A DNA stretch of 32,643 bases. Origin: Candidatus Gastranaerophilales bacterium. GTDB lineage: Bacteria; Cyanobacteriota; Vampirovibrionia; Gastranaerophilales; Gastranaerophilaceae. Made by a program: the position numbers and the translations under genes. A model generated the notes under the pieces. It was not told where the DNA came from. It saw only the letters and a list, made by a program, of their open reading frames with translations, and searched no databases. Each line of letters opens with the position of its first letter. Position 1 is the first letter of the stretch. Below, piece by piece: positions 1 through 7,455 of the stretch. The stretch lies in the NCBI GenBank assembly GCA_017467305.1, contig JAFTSM010000053.1, positions 1-32,643 on the forward strand, in the 5' to 3' direction.

Positions 1-1628
1 ATATGTAATCTACCTTCTTTTGCTTGAGCTAAAGCTCTTCTTAAAGTATCATTTGCAATACCTTTTGCTTTCATATCCATTTGAAGAGCTGTGATACCTT
101 CATCATTACCAGTAACTTTAAAGTCCATATCGCCAAGGAAGTCTTCAATACCTTGAATATCTGTTAATACAACTGGTTCGCGGTCTGGTTCTGTAATCAT
201 ACCCATTGCAACGCCACCAATCATACATTTTACTGGAACACCAGCATTCATTAATGCCATTGATGAACCGCAAGTTGAACCCATTGATGTTGAACCGTTT
301 GATTCTAATACGTCAGAAGTTACTCTGATTGTGTAACCAAATTCTTCTTGTGAAGGAAGTGCTGGAACGTTAGCTCTTTCTGCTAGGTTTCCGTGACCAA
401 CTTCTCTTCTTCCTGGACCACGAAGTGGTTTTACTTCCCCAACTGAGAAACCAGGGAATATGTATTTGTGCATATAGTATTTTTCAGTTTCTGGGTCAAC
501 ACCGTCAAGTTCTTGTTTCATTCCAGGACCTGCTAATGTTGCAACAGAAAGAATTTGTGTTTGACCTCTTGTAAATACAGCACTACCGTGTGCACGAGGA
601 ATAACACCAACTTCACACCAAATTGGACGAACTTCATTTGGTTTTCTTCCGTCAGCACGAACACCTTCATCTAAAATCATTGCACGCATAATCTTCTTTT
701 CTGCAGCTTTAAATTCTTCTGCCACAAAATCGATACCTGTTTCTTCAATGATTTGGTGAATATAGTGATCTTCTGGAAGTGCTTCAACTTTTTCTTTAAC
801 AAGTTTTTTAGCTTCGTCTAATTTTTCTTGTCTGTATTTTCTGTCAAAGTTATGATATGCATCAAAAATCATATCGTGAGCAACTTCATTGATTAAATTT
901 TTTAATTCAGTTGTATCGTATGGGTTAACAAATTCTTCTCTAACTACGCCACAATCTTGAGCAAATTGAAGTTGTGCTTCGCATTGTTTTCTAATTTCAA
1001 CTTGAGCAAATTCAACAGCTTCCATAATGTCATCTTCTGTAACGAATTTACATCCAGCTTCAACCATGATAACGCTATCGTGTGTACCAGCAATAACAAT
1101 ATCTAAATCAGATTTATCTGCTTGTTGGTGAGTTGGATTTGCAACTAATTGTCCATCAACTTTAGAAACTCTAACAGCACCAATTGGTCCTTCAAATGGA
1201 GCACCTGTTAACATTAAAGCAGCAGAAGCACCTAACATTGCTAAAGTATCTGGTTGTTCTTGTTGATCATAGCTGAATAATTGAGCTACGATTTGAATAT
1301 CATTTCTATAACCTTTAGGGAATAAAGGTCTGATTGGTCTATCGATTAAACGTGAAACGAGGATTGCTTTATCACTTGCTTTACCTTCACTTCTGTTGTA
1401 GCCACCTGGGATGCGACCGATTGCAGACATTCTTTCTTCATAATCGATTAATAGTGGGAAAAAGTCGATACCAACTCTTGGCTCTGGGCTCACGATAGCG
1501 TGAACAAATAACATTGTATCTCCACATCGTACTGTTACTGAGCTGGTAGCAGATTTTGCATACTTACCAGTTTCAATGGTAACAACTTTACCACCAACTG
1601 GTATTTCAATTTTCTTTGTTTCTACCAT
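1..1628 (-). CDS. pnp: Polyribonucleotide nucleotidyltransferase (PNPase), 3' part cut off by the window
   Basis: The reverse strand reads from ATG at 1628 without a stop to the window edge (542 codons). The product is the phosphorolytic 3'-5' exoribonuclease of mRNA decay. The first RNase PH domain is visible early, with GGYNRSEGKASDKAILVSRL and RPIRPLFPKGYRND. An all-helical linker follows. The second RNase PH domain starts near GRKPNEVRPIWCEVG and includes RAHGSAVFTRGQTQ and the catalytic-region motif DFLGDMDFKVTG. The C-terminal KH and S1 RNA-binding domains, usual in a protein of about 700 residues, would lie beyond base 1. The leader has an A/G-rich stretch (AGAAAAGAGAAAAAC) before the ATG, acting as a weak Shine-Dalgarno. 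A -10/-35 pair lies at 1672-1700. The gene is divergent from rsgA. The identification is very secure. Confidence 0.97.
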   Translation of the reverse strand, partial: MVETKKIEIPVGGKVVTIETGKYAKSATSSVTVRCGDTMLFVHAIVSPEPRVGIDFFPLLIDYEERMSAIGRIPGGYNRSEGKASDKAILVSRLIDRPIRPLFPKGYRNDIQIVAQLFSYDQQEQPDTLAMLGASAALMLTGAPFEGPIGAVRVSKVDGQLVANPTHQQADKSDLDIVIAGTHDSVIMVEAGCKFVTEDDIMEAVEFAQVEIRKQCEAQLQFAQDCGVVREEFVNPYDTTELKNLINEVAHDMIFDAYHNFDRKYRQEKLDEAKKLVKEKVEALPEDHYIHQIIEETGIDFVAEEFKAAEKKIMRAMILDEGVRADGRKPNEVRPIWCEVGVIPRAHGSAVFTRGQTQILSVATLAGPGMKQELDGVDPETEKYYMHKYIFPGFSVGEVKPLRGPGRREVGHGNLAERANVPALPSQEEFGYTIRVTSDVLESNGSTSMGSTCGSSMALMNAGVPVKCMIGGVAMGMITEPDREPVVLTDIQGIEDFLGDMDFKVTGNDEGITALQMDMKAKGIANDTLRRALAQAKEGRLH

Positions 1629-1671
1629 GTTTTTCTCTTTTCTTTTTTATACACTTCTGTTTTCAGTTACT

Positions 1672-1700
1672 ATTATAACTTAAATATTTATTTGTGTATA
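1672..1700 (-). promoter_or_regulatory. Predicted pnp promoter
   Basis: On the minus strand a perfect TATAAT (plus coordinates 1672-1677) lies 17 bp downstream of TATACA (1695-1700, four of six matches to TTGACA). Transcription would begin near 1665, giving a leader of about 37 nt. The element sits in the divergent region shared with rsgA. Confidence 0.55.
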
Positions 1701-1728
1701 TTTTATTCCATTTTATCAATTGTTGTTG

Positions 1729-1734
1729 TAATAT
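1729..1734 (+). promoter_or_regulatory. Possible -10 element of rsgA (leaderless candidate)
   Basis: TAATAT ends 7 nt before the rsgA ATG at 1742, and no Shine-Dalgarno precedes that ATG. If this is the -10 box, the transcript would start at or next to the start codon. AT-rich DNA makes such hexamers common, so this is a moderate call. Confidence 0.3.
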
Positions 1735-1741
1735 TTTCTTT

Positions 1742-2749
1742 ATGATAGGGCGTGTAGTTAAGATATTTTCCGATTTTTATTATGTAGAGACTCAAGAAGG
1801 AATTGTTGAGTCAAAGCTCAGAACTGTCATAAAAAAGCAAAAAACAGAGGTCTATACTGGTGATTTTGTTGAACTTGAACAGTTTGACAAAAATTCTATG
1901 CAAGCTTTTATTTCAAATGTAAAAGAAAGAACTTCTTTGCTTTCTCGTCCAAAGGTTGCAAATGTTTCACAAGTAATTATTGTTTCTGCACTTAAGGAAC
2001 CTGATTTAAATTATGAACAGTTAAATAGATATATTGCACATTGTGAGTATCATAAATTAACTCCTATTCTTTGTTTTAATAAAGAGGATATTGATTCATT
2101 TGATGATTTAAAAGCTGAAATTATTGATATGTATGTTCCACTAGGTTATCAAGTGATATTTACTTCTGCGCTTGAAAAAACTGGATTGAATGAAATTGAG
2201 CCTATTTTAAAGAATAATACATCAATTCTATGTGGTGCATCTGGCGTTGGAAAATCTTCTTTAATAAATGCACTTTTGAAAACTTCAAAGCAAAGAACGT
2301 TACCAGTTAGTGATAAAACAAAAAAAGGTGTTCATACTACTAGACATTGTGAATTAATTGAACTTGAAAAAGATTCATTTATTGTTGATACTCCAGGCTT
2401 TTCACATTTAAAGTTTGATTTTATGTTGCCATACGATATTAAAAATCTTTTTGTTGAAATCCAGAACAAAGATTTTGCTTGTAAGTATAAAGATTGTTTG
2501 CATATTTCAGAAGATGGTTGTGCTTACCGTGAAATAATTGATAACATGTCTGACATTAGGTATGACAGTTATAAAAAATTTGTTGCTGAAGCAAAAGAAT
2601 ATGAAGATAGAATTTCAAAAGAGTCTATAAAAAATGAGGCAAAGGTTAAATTTAACCAAAATAGAATGATGACTAAAATTTCTCATAAGAAAAGAAATCT
2701 ATCGAGAAAAACATCAAAGCAAAATATGTATAAAGAAGAAGATATGTAG
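1742..2749 (+). CDS. rsgA: Small ribosomal subunit biogenesis GTPase RsgA
   Basis: Circularly permuted GTPase of 335 residues that acts in late 30S subunit maturation. In order: an N-terminal OB-fold (MIGRVVKIFSDFYYV onward), the G4 motif NKED, the P-loop GASGVGKSSLINAL, switch residues with KKGVHTTRH, and the G3 motif DTPGF. A C-terminal zinc module follows, with cysteines and a histidine in CKYKDCLHISEDGC. A lysine-rich tail ends the protein. An upstream GTG at 1694 would add 16 hydrophobic residues foreign to the family, so ATG 1742 is preferred. It heads a tight operon, with the isoprenoid synthase starting 5 nt after its stop. Confidence 0.95.
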   Translation: MIGRVVKIFSDFYYVETQEGIVESKLRTVIKKQKTEVYTGDFVELEQFDKNSMQAFISNVKERTSLLSRPKVANVSQVIIVSALKEPDLNYEQLNRYIAHCEYHKLTPILCFNKEDIDSFDDLKAEIIDMYVPLGYQVIFTSALEKTGLNEIEPILKNNTSILCGASGVGKSSLINALLKTSKQRTLPVSDKTKKGVHTTRHCELIELEKDSFIVDTPGFSHLKFDFMLPYDIKNLFVEIQNKDFACKYKDCLHISEDGCAYREIIDNMSDIRYDSYKKFVAEAKEYEDRISKESIKNEAKVKFNQNRMMTKISHKKRNLSRKTSKQNMYKEEDM

Positions 2750-2754
2750 GGATT

Positions 2755-3651
2755 ATGCAAGAGTCAGTTAAAGAAAAGTTTAATCAATTTAGAAAAAAGG
2801 TAGATGAGGGACTTGATAAATACGTTGAAGTAATTTATCCAGAATCTATATATGAGTCAATGAAATATTCACTTTTAGCAGGTGGCAAAAGATTAAGACC
2901 TGTAATGGCTTGTGAAATTGCAACTGCTTTAGGTGCTTCTGTTGAAGAAATTATACCAACAGCGTGTGCAATTGAAATGTTACATTGTCAAAGCTTAATT
3001 CATGACGATTTACCTTGTATGGATAATGATGATTATCGTAGAGGCAAGTTGACAAATCATAAAGTTTTTGGTGAATCTACAGCTGTTTTAGCTGGTGATG
3101 CTTTACTTAGTTTTGCACCTAAATTAATTATTGATAAAACACCAAGTTCAGTATCATCTGATAAATTATTAAATGTACTTAGAGAATTTTTTATTGCAGC
3201 CGGTGTCGACGGTATTATTTCTGGACAAATAGTTGATATAGATTCTGAGCATAAAAAAATATCCAAAGAAACACTAAGTTTTATTTATGAATATAAAACA
3301 GCAAAATTGTTTAAGTTGGCAGTACGTGCTGGAGCAATAATTGCAGGTGCAACTGAAAAACAAATCGAAGATTTAACTAAGTTTGCTGAATACTATGGGC
3401 ATGCATTTCAGATTTATGATGATATTTTAGATGTTACTTCAACGTTAGAAGAACTTGGCAAAACTCCAGGAAAGGATGCAAACGTTGAAAAATCAACTTA
3501 TGTTTCAATGTATGGACTAGATGAAGCAAAAAAACAAGCACTATTCCTTTGTAATAAAGCTTGTGATATACTAAAATCTAACGATATTAAATCGGATATA
3601 TTATATGGGGTAGTATCAGAAATTTCTGAAGGGATAGGAAGATGTTCTTAA
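2755..3651 (+). CDS. ispA: Polyprenyl synthetase (farnesyl/geranylgeranyl diphosphate synthase type)
   Basis: Class I prenyl elongase of 298 residues that condenses isopentenyl diphosphate onto allylic diphosphates. Visible motifs are GGKRLRP, the first aspartate-rich motif DDLPCMDNDD followed by RRG, the KTAKLF segment, and the second aspartate-rich motif DDILD. The length and the CxxxIHDDLPCMDND region fit short-chain IspA-type enzymes (C15 or C20). The exact product length cannot be read with certainty. The start at 2755 has TAGGGATT just upstream. The 3' end overlaps the DUF212 gene by 10 nt, which implies translational coupling. Confidence 0.9.
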   Translation: MQESVKEKFNQFRKKVDEGLDKYVEVIYPESIYESMKYSLLAGGKRLRPVMACEIATALGASVEEIIPTACAIEMLHCQSLIHDDLPCMDNDDYRRGKLTNHKVFGESTAVLAGDALLSFAPKLIIDKTPSSVSSDKLLNVLREFFIAAGVDGIISGQIVDIDSEHKKISKETLSFIYEYKTAKLFKLAVRAGAIIAGATEKQIEDLTKFAEYYGHAFQIYDDILDVTSTLEELGKTPGKDANVEKSTYVSMYGLDEAKKQALFLCNKACDILKSNDIKSDILYGVVSEISEGIGRCS

Positions 3652-4091
3652 ATACAAGTTATGAAGTAATAGTAAATGGTATAGAAGCAGCAATTGTTGC
3701 GCAACTTTTAAAATTTTTAGGACATCTTATTAAAACTAGGAAAGTTGATTTTCAAGTTTTAGCGACAACTGGTGGTATGCCTAGTTCACACACTGCTGGT
3801 GTTGTTTCTCTTTCAACAACTGTTGGTATCATTTGTGGTTTTGATTCTATTGAATTTGCAATCGCAATTGGTTATGCGTTAGTTGTTATGTATGATGCTG
3901 CTGGTTTAAGACGTTCTACTGGTAAAATTGCTGCTTGTTTGAACAAAATCCGTGATGATTTTTATGCAAATGGTCAAGTTCCAAATGAAAGATTAAAAGA
4001 ACTTCTTGGACATACTCCATTTGAAGTTTTTGTGGGTGCTTTGTTAGGTGCATATATGGCATTTATGAACCATTTTTATTTGTTTCAATAG
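3642..4091 (+). CDS. Divergent PAP2 family (DUF212) membrane protein
   Basis: Small integral membrane protein of 149 residues. The family hallmarks are the N-terminal segment before GGMPSSHTAGV, the central YDAAGLRRSTGK, and LGHTPFEVFVGALLG near the C-terminus. These correspond to a degenerate phosphatase-like PAP2 fold. The family has no firmly assigned reaction, although lipid-phosphate or prenyl-phosphate handling is often proposed. Its position right after a prenyl diphosphate synthase, with a 10-nt overlap, fits that idea but does not prove it. Three or four hydrophobic segments are visible. Confidence 0.88.
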   Translation: MFLNTSYEVIVNGIEAAIVAQLLKFLGHLIKTRKVDFQVLATTGGMPSSHTAGVVSLSTTVGIICGFDSIEFAIAIGYALVVMYDAAGLRRSTGKIAACLNKIRDDFYANGQVPNERLKELLGHTPFEVFVGALLGAYMAFMNHFYLFQ

Positions 4092-4097
4092 GATACA

Positions 4098-5771
4098 ATG
4101 GAAAGTTTAGAGTTTTTTAATAACTATTCTGATGCGGTTTGTGCATTTTCTAAAGATAAAAAGATTGTTTTTAAAAATAAATCTTTTTTGTTTGCTTTTT
4201 CTGATTATTCTACTGTTGATAAGTTTAAAAAGCGCTTCAATTTTAACTTGTGTTTTTTATCATTAGAAAATATTAAAAATAAGACTCCACTTGATTTAAT
4301 GTTGCAATCAAATGAAAATTTTCATACTTTTTGTACTTACCAAAATATTAATGATGAGTATATTTCTTATTATGTTTATACTTTTAAATTTGATAAATAT
4401 ACAATAGCTGTATTTAAAGATGTTACTTCTATAGATAAGATTGATTCTGTACAAAAAAAGTACGTAGAGCTAAAAACTAAATATGAAGAAGTAAAAGAAA
4501 CAACTGAGAAGTTTGCTAAAATGCAAGAAACTGCTCAAACTCAAGTATTAAAAATGGGTATTATTAATAGAATATCTCTTGTTATCCGTGAAACTAATGA
4601 TATGGAAACAATTTTGTCTTCTGCTTTAGGTGAAATTCATACATTATTGGGTTCGTTTAAAACATATTTTTCTTTACGTGAAAAGTCTTCTTTTAAACTT
4701 ACATATTCGGTTTTAGGTGATGATATTGAAAAGGACCTTATAATTGATTATGAAGATGCTGTTGTTTTGCAAATAAAAAATAAAGAAATAGTTGTTGGCT
4801 CTTGTGTAAGAGAATATCTTAACTCCAATAAAGTTCACTCAAAGGGAGTAAAAAGAATTATTATTCCTGTTTATAATAGGAGTCGTTTGCTGGGTATTAT
4901 TGTTACATTAACTAGACAGAAATTTAATGTTGAAGAAAATAAGGAAATCTTGCAATCAATATCTGTTCAGCTTGCAAGCTCCATAATTCAAGCTGGATTA
5001 ATTCAACAGTTGAATAAAAAGAATAAAAAGCTTGAAAAAACGCTATCTGAGCTTAAAGAAACCCAAATGCAATTAATTAATTCTGAAAAAATGGCTTCAA
5101 TAGGTCAATTGGTTTCTGGTGTAGCACATGAAATTAATACACCATTAGCTTCTATTAGTTCCAATAATAAATTAGTTTCTAAATTAATATCTTCTAATTC
5201 TGTTTCAGATGAACAGTTATCTATATTAAAAGATTTAAATTCAATAGATAGTGAGGCGGTAAATAGGATATCTAATATAGTTAAGTCTTTAAAACGTTTT
5301 GTACGATTAGATGAAGCTGAATTTCAAGAAGCTGATATTAATAAGGAACTAGATTTGACGTTAAAATTACTTACACACGAATTGAAAAATAACATTGAAG
5401 TTGTTAGAGAGTATTCAAAACTACCGCCTATTATGTGTAGTGTTAACATGTTAAATCAAGTATTTATGAACCTTATTTTGAATGCTTGCCATAGTCTTTC
5501 TGAAAAAAATAATGCTAAAATTACGATTTCGACTGGAATTGTAGATAATAATTTAGTTGTAAAGATTAAGGACAATGGTTGTGGTATTCCACTTGATGTG
5601 CAATCCAAAATATTTAATGTTGGATTTACGACAAAGAAAATTGGCTTAGGAACAGGTTTGGGGTTATCAATTTCTAAGAAAATTGTTGAAATGCACAAGG
5701 GAAATATTTCTTTTAACTCACAACCAAATATGGGTACAGAATTTAGTGTTTCAATTCCTCTTGGGATTTAA
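4098..5771 (+). CDS. Soluble sensor histidine kinase with PAS-like and GAF-like input
   Basis: 557 residues with no evident transmembrane segment or signal peptide, so a cytoplasmic sensor is likely. The N-terminal 110 residues look PAS-like. A coiled coil runs at about 120-150, a GAF-like domain at about 155-300, and a second coiled coil at about 300-335. The H-box is GVAHEINTPL with the phosphoacceptor at His344. The ATPase domain has the N-box (NLILNAC, about 458-464), DNGCGI at about 492 and GLGTGLGLSI. No response regulator is adjacent in this operon; the only one in the window is at 30146. It follows the DUF212 gene by 6 nt, with AGGAT ahead of the ATG, so it is probably the last gene of the rsgA operon. 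Confidence 0.9.
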   Translation: MESLEFFNNYSDAVCAFSKDKKIVFKNKSFLFAFSDYSTVDKFKKRFNFNLCFLSLENIKNKTPLDLMLQSNENFHTFCTYQNINDEYISYYVYTFKFDKYTIAVFKDVTSIDKIDSVQKKYVELKTKYEEVKETTEKFAKMQETAQTQVLKMGIINRISLVIRETNDMETILSSALGEIHTLLGSFKTYFSLREKSSFKLTYSVLGDDIEKDLIIDYEDAVVLQIKNKEIVVGSCVREYLNSNKVHSKGVKRIIIPVYNRSRLLGIIVTLTRQKFNVEENKEILQSISVQLASSIIQAGLIQQLNKKNKKLEKTLSELKETQMQLINSEKMASIGQLVSGVAHEINTPLASISSNNKLVSKLISSNSVSDEQLSILKDLNSIDSEAVNRISNIVKSLKRFVRLDEAEFQEADINKELDLTLKLLTHELKNNIEVVREYSKLPPIMCSVNMLNQVFMNLILNACHSLSEKNNAKITISTGIVDNNLVVKIKDNGCGIPLDVQSKIFNVGFTTKKIGLGTGLGLSISKKIVEMHKGNISFNSQPNMGTEFSVSIPLGI

Positions 5772-5782
5772 ATATCCTATTT

Positions 5783-5810
5783 TTGTTTTGTCTTTTGTTT
5801 ATTATATAAT
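5783..5810 (+). promoter_or_regulatory. Predicted hisS promoter
   Basis: TTGTTT at 5783-5788 and a perfect TATAAT at 5805-5810 are separated by 16 bp. A GAGGG Shine-Dalgarno (5820-5824) precedes the hisS ATG at 5831, so this gene has an ordinary short leader. Confidence 0.55.
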
Positions 5811-5830
5811 TTCTTTAGCGAGGGAAAATT

Positions 5831-7057
5831 ATGAGTATAAAAGCACAAAAAGGTACTAAGGATATATTGCCAAATGAAATTGCTAATTGGCAAAATATTG
5901 AAAAAGTTGCGTATGAAACTTTTTCAAAAGCAAATTTTAAAGAGATAAGAACACCGATTTTTGAAGATACAAATTTATTCGAGCGTGGTGTTGGCGATAC
6001 TACAGATATAGTTAACAAAGAAATGTACACCTTTATAAAAAGTGATAGAAGTATTACTTTGCGTCCAGAAAATACTGCTGGTGTTGTTCGAGCATATATG
6101 GAACACGGTTTTCATAGAGAAAGCCCACCAGTAAAATTATGGTATAAAGGTCCTATGTTTAGGTATGAAAGACCTCAAGCAGGAAGACAAAGACAGTTCC
6201 ACCAAATTGGTGTAGAAATGTTTGGTGTTCAAGATGCTTCTGCAGATGCAGAATGTATTATGCTAGCAACCGAGTTTTTAAAAGGCTTAGGGCTTAATGA
6301 TTTAGTTGTTGAAATTAATTCATTAGGTTGTAATGCTTGTCGTAAGGAGTATAAAGAACAACTTAAAAAAGCTATAGCACCATTTTTAGAAGGATTATGT
6401 GAAGATTGCCGTTCTAGATATGAGAAAAATCCTTTGAGAATTTTAGATTGCAAAAATGAAACTTGTAATAAATTATTTGAAGAATATAAATTAAAAGATA
6501 CTGTTTCTGGTATTAAATTGTGTGGTGAGTGTTCTGACCACTATTCTAAATTAAAAGAATATTTAAATGCTCTTAATATAAAATATGAAGAAAATACCTT
6601 CTTGGTTAGAGGTTTAGATTATTACACTAAAACAGTTTTTGAAATAAAATCTAATAATTTAGGTTCTCAGAATGCTGTTTGTGGTGGCGGTCGCTATGAT
6701 GGTTTAGTAGAAACATTAGGTGGACCTCATACTCCGGCTGTTGGTTGGGCAATGGGTGTTGAACGTTTAAATGCCTTAATTCCAAAAGTTGATGAAAATA
6801 AAATTGATTATTTTGTTGTTTCTGATGTTCAACTTGAAGCAGTTAAATTAGTTTCTAAATTAAGAAATAATGGCTTTAGTGCAGAGTTTGATTATAATTC
6901 TAGAAAGTTTGCAAAACAGCTTGAAAAAGCTTCAAAAATTGCAAATTTTGCTTTAATTTTGGGTGAAGATGAGATAAAGAATAATTATATTACTGTAAAA
7001 AATCTATCTGATTCAACACAAACAAAAATGAAATTTGAAGAAATAGTTAAAAGATAA
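5831..7057 (+). CDS. hisS: Histidine--tRNA ligase
   Basis: Class II aminoacyl-tRNA synthetase of 408 residues that charges tRNA-His. Motif 2 appears as FRYERPQAGRQRQFHQ. The histidine-binding loop is VRGLDYYTKTVFEI. Motif 3 lies in GGGRYDGLVETLGG and AVGWAMGVERL. The insertion domain carries a cysteine-rich patch (CNAC, CEDC, CKNETC). The C-terminal anticodon-binding domain (about 320-408) is intact. Length is normal. GAGGG precedes the ATG. Confidence 0.97.
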   Translation: MSIKAQKGTKDILPNEIANWQNIEKVAYETFSKANFKEIRTPIFEDTNLFERGVGDTTDIVNKEMYTFIKSDRSITLRPENTAGVVRAYMEHGFHRESPPVKLWYKGPMFRYERPQAGRQRQFHQIGVEMFGVQDASADAECIMLATEFLKGLGLNDLVVEINSLGCNACRKEYKEQLKKAIAPFLEGLCEDCRSRYEKNPLRILDCKNETCNKLFEEYKLKDTVSGIKLCGECSDHYSKLKEYLNALNIKYEENTFLVRGLDYYTKTVFEIKSNNLGSQNAVCGGGRYDGLVETLGGPHTPAVGWAMGVERLNALIPKVDENKIDYFVVSDVQLEAVKLVSKLRNNGFSAEFDYNSRKFAKQLEKASKIANFALILGEDEIKNNYITVKNLSDSTQTKMKFEEIVKR

Positions 7058-7059
7058 AA

Positions 7060-7284
7060 CTATATTATTAAATGTTTTACAATGGATAACTCTTCGTAAG
7101 TAGCACCTGCTTCGGAGAGTTCTTCTATTGTAATACCAAACAAACTAATGAAATTTTTTGTTTCATCAGATAAATTTTTATTTTTAATATCTAAAATAAC
7201 TTTGGAAATAATGTTACTTCTTTTTAAAGTAGTGCCTTTCTCAAAGGAATTTTTATTAAAATTTCTCTTTTTTGCTTTTCCCAT
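7060..7284 (-). CDS. Small conserved-looking hypothetical protein
   Basis: 74-residue ORF starting MGKAKKRNFNKN, highly basic at the N-terminus, with a helical C-terminal half rich in Glu and Leu (FISLFGITIEELSEAGATYEEL). I do not recognise a family. The ATG at 7284 is preceded on the reverse strand by AAAAAGGGTTTGTA, a convincing Shine-Dalgarno, and AATATAAAAT further up could be a -10 box. The stop is 2 nt from the hisS stop, so the two genes converge with almost no gap. The overlapping plus-strand ORF 7148-7345 lacks a ribosome-binding site. Confidence 0.6.
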   Translation of the reverse strand: MGKAKKRNFNKNSFEKGTTLKRSNIISKVILDIKNKNLSDETKNFISLFGITIEELSEAGATYEELSIVKHLII

Positions 7285-7455
7285 TACAAACCCTTTTTAC
7301 CATTTTATATTTAATTGGAAAGTAATACAAGTTAATAAACTATGAATATGTTAATTAATGTAAAAATATCACAATAAAAGGTTTAGAAACCGCAAATTTT
7401 CTATTTACTGACTTTAATCCTTGTACAATAATTTTATTAAATAGGAGAATTTTTA

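Noticed and set aside
1694-1741. Upstream GTG start for rsgA.
   Set aside because: The added residues (MYILFHFINCCC...) are foreign to the family, and MIGRVVK at 1742 matches the usual OB-fold start.
7148-7345. 65-residue hydrophobic plus-strand ORF opposite the small gene at 7060-7284.
   Set aside because: The minus-strand gene has a good ribosome-binding site and promoter-like sequence; this one has neither.
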